64,000 nucleotides of DNA from Phycisphaerales bacterium (GTDB lineage Bacteria; Planctomycetota; Phycisphaerae; Phycisphaerales; SM1A02): positions 54,369 through 118,368 of the forward strand of contig JABAAL010000008.1 in the NCBI GenBank assembly GCA_014238785.1, written 5' to 3'. The position numbers were made by a program, and so were the translations under genes. The notes below the pieces were generated by a model. It saw only the letters and a list, made by a program, of their open reading frames with translations, had not been told where the DNA came from and did not search any database. Below, in pieces: positions 63,932-64,000 of this stretch (its first letter is position 1; the number at the start of each line of letters is the position of its first letter).

Positions 63932-64000
63932 CAACTTAGCTCTTTCTTGTACCCCTTATTTCTTACGGTCAGCCATGCTACAGTGCGCTCTATGTTGTCC

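Noticed and set aside
63992..64000. Divergent gene starting at the right window edge
   Set aside because: Only three codons are visible; the promoter-like bases before it are too weak to support a call.
1..64000. CRISPR arrays, transposases, integrases or phage genes
   Set aside because: None seen on either strand; the window looks like stable core chromosome.

Overview
The window is 64 kb of bacterial chromosome with fairly low G+C (judged by eye), packed genes, many 1-8 nt overlaps and almost no mobile DNA. I see no insertion sequence, prophage, CRISPR array, rRNA or tRNA gene. The gene content suggests a Planctomycetota-type bacterium, possibly close to Phycisphaerae. The pointers are a Ser/Thr kinase fused to WD repeats behind a membrane segment, a long-form PurF, a 171-residue conserved protein I associate with planctomycetes, and a ribosomal operon without L30. 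The lineage is inference; no 16S gene is present to confirm it.

Layout, 1-29 kb. A minus-strand group runs ppdK, HIT protein, Ser/Thr kinase (cut by the window edge). Divergent from it is pabB. A second minus-strand run reads atpC, scpB, a DUF58 protein, a TgpA-like transglutaminase, a SAM methyltransferase and a PilZ/YcgR-like protein. ahcY and long-form purF lie on the plus strand, separated by a strong stem-loop. A complete RND efflux operon (outer membrane factor, adaptor, pump) follows on the minus strand. Then come a small helical protein, an isolated rpsD (S4), a PpiD/SurA-like membrane-anchored protein, and a minus-strand group of ZIP metal transporter, ileS and a free tRNA-binding domain.

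Layout, 29-49 kb. mutS is convergent with a thioredoxin-like gene. Next are a membrane-anchored unknown, obgE, rpmA and a secreted unknown. dnaA stands alone (no dnaN or gyrB beside it), followed by a secreted HEAT-like protein and a DegT-family protein that lacks the PLP lysine. A minus-strand cluster of four poorly known genes (171-aa protein, lipoprotein, propeller-like anchored protein, FliF-like protein) is the best candidate for an undescribed envelope assembly. Divergent from it are cdaA and cdaR for c-di-AMP. A pheS / membrane protein / tyrS group ends this part.

Layout, 49-64 kb. One continuous minus-strand S10-spc-alpha ribosomal supercluster runs from rpsJ (S10) to rplQ (L17). It starts at a near-consensus promoter near 63.9 kb and ends at a textbook rho-independent terminator at 49.4 kb. 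rpsD, rpmD (L30), adk and map are missing from their usual slots. Several inter-gene gaps in the cluster hold stem-loops that may carry regulation. Several encoded proteins (L17, RpoA, L15, S5, and ScpB elsewhere) carry acidic low-complexity C-terminal tails.
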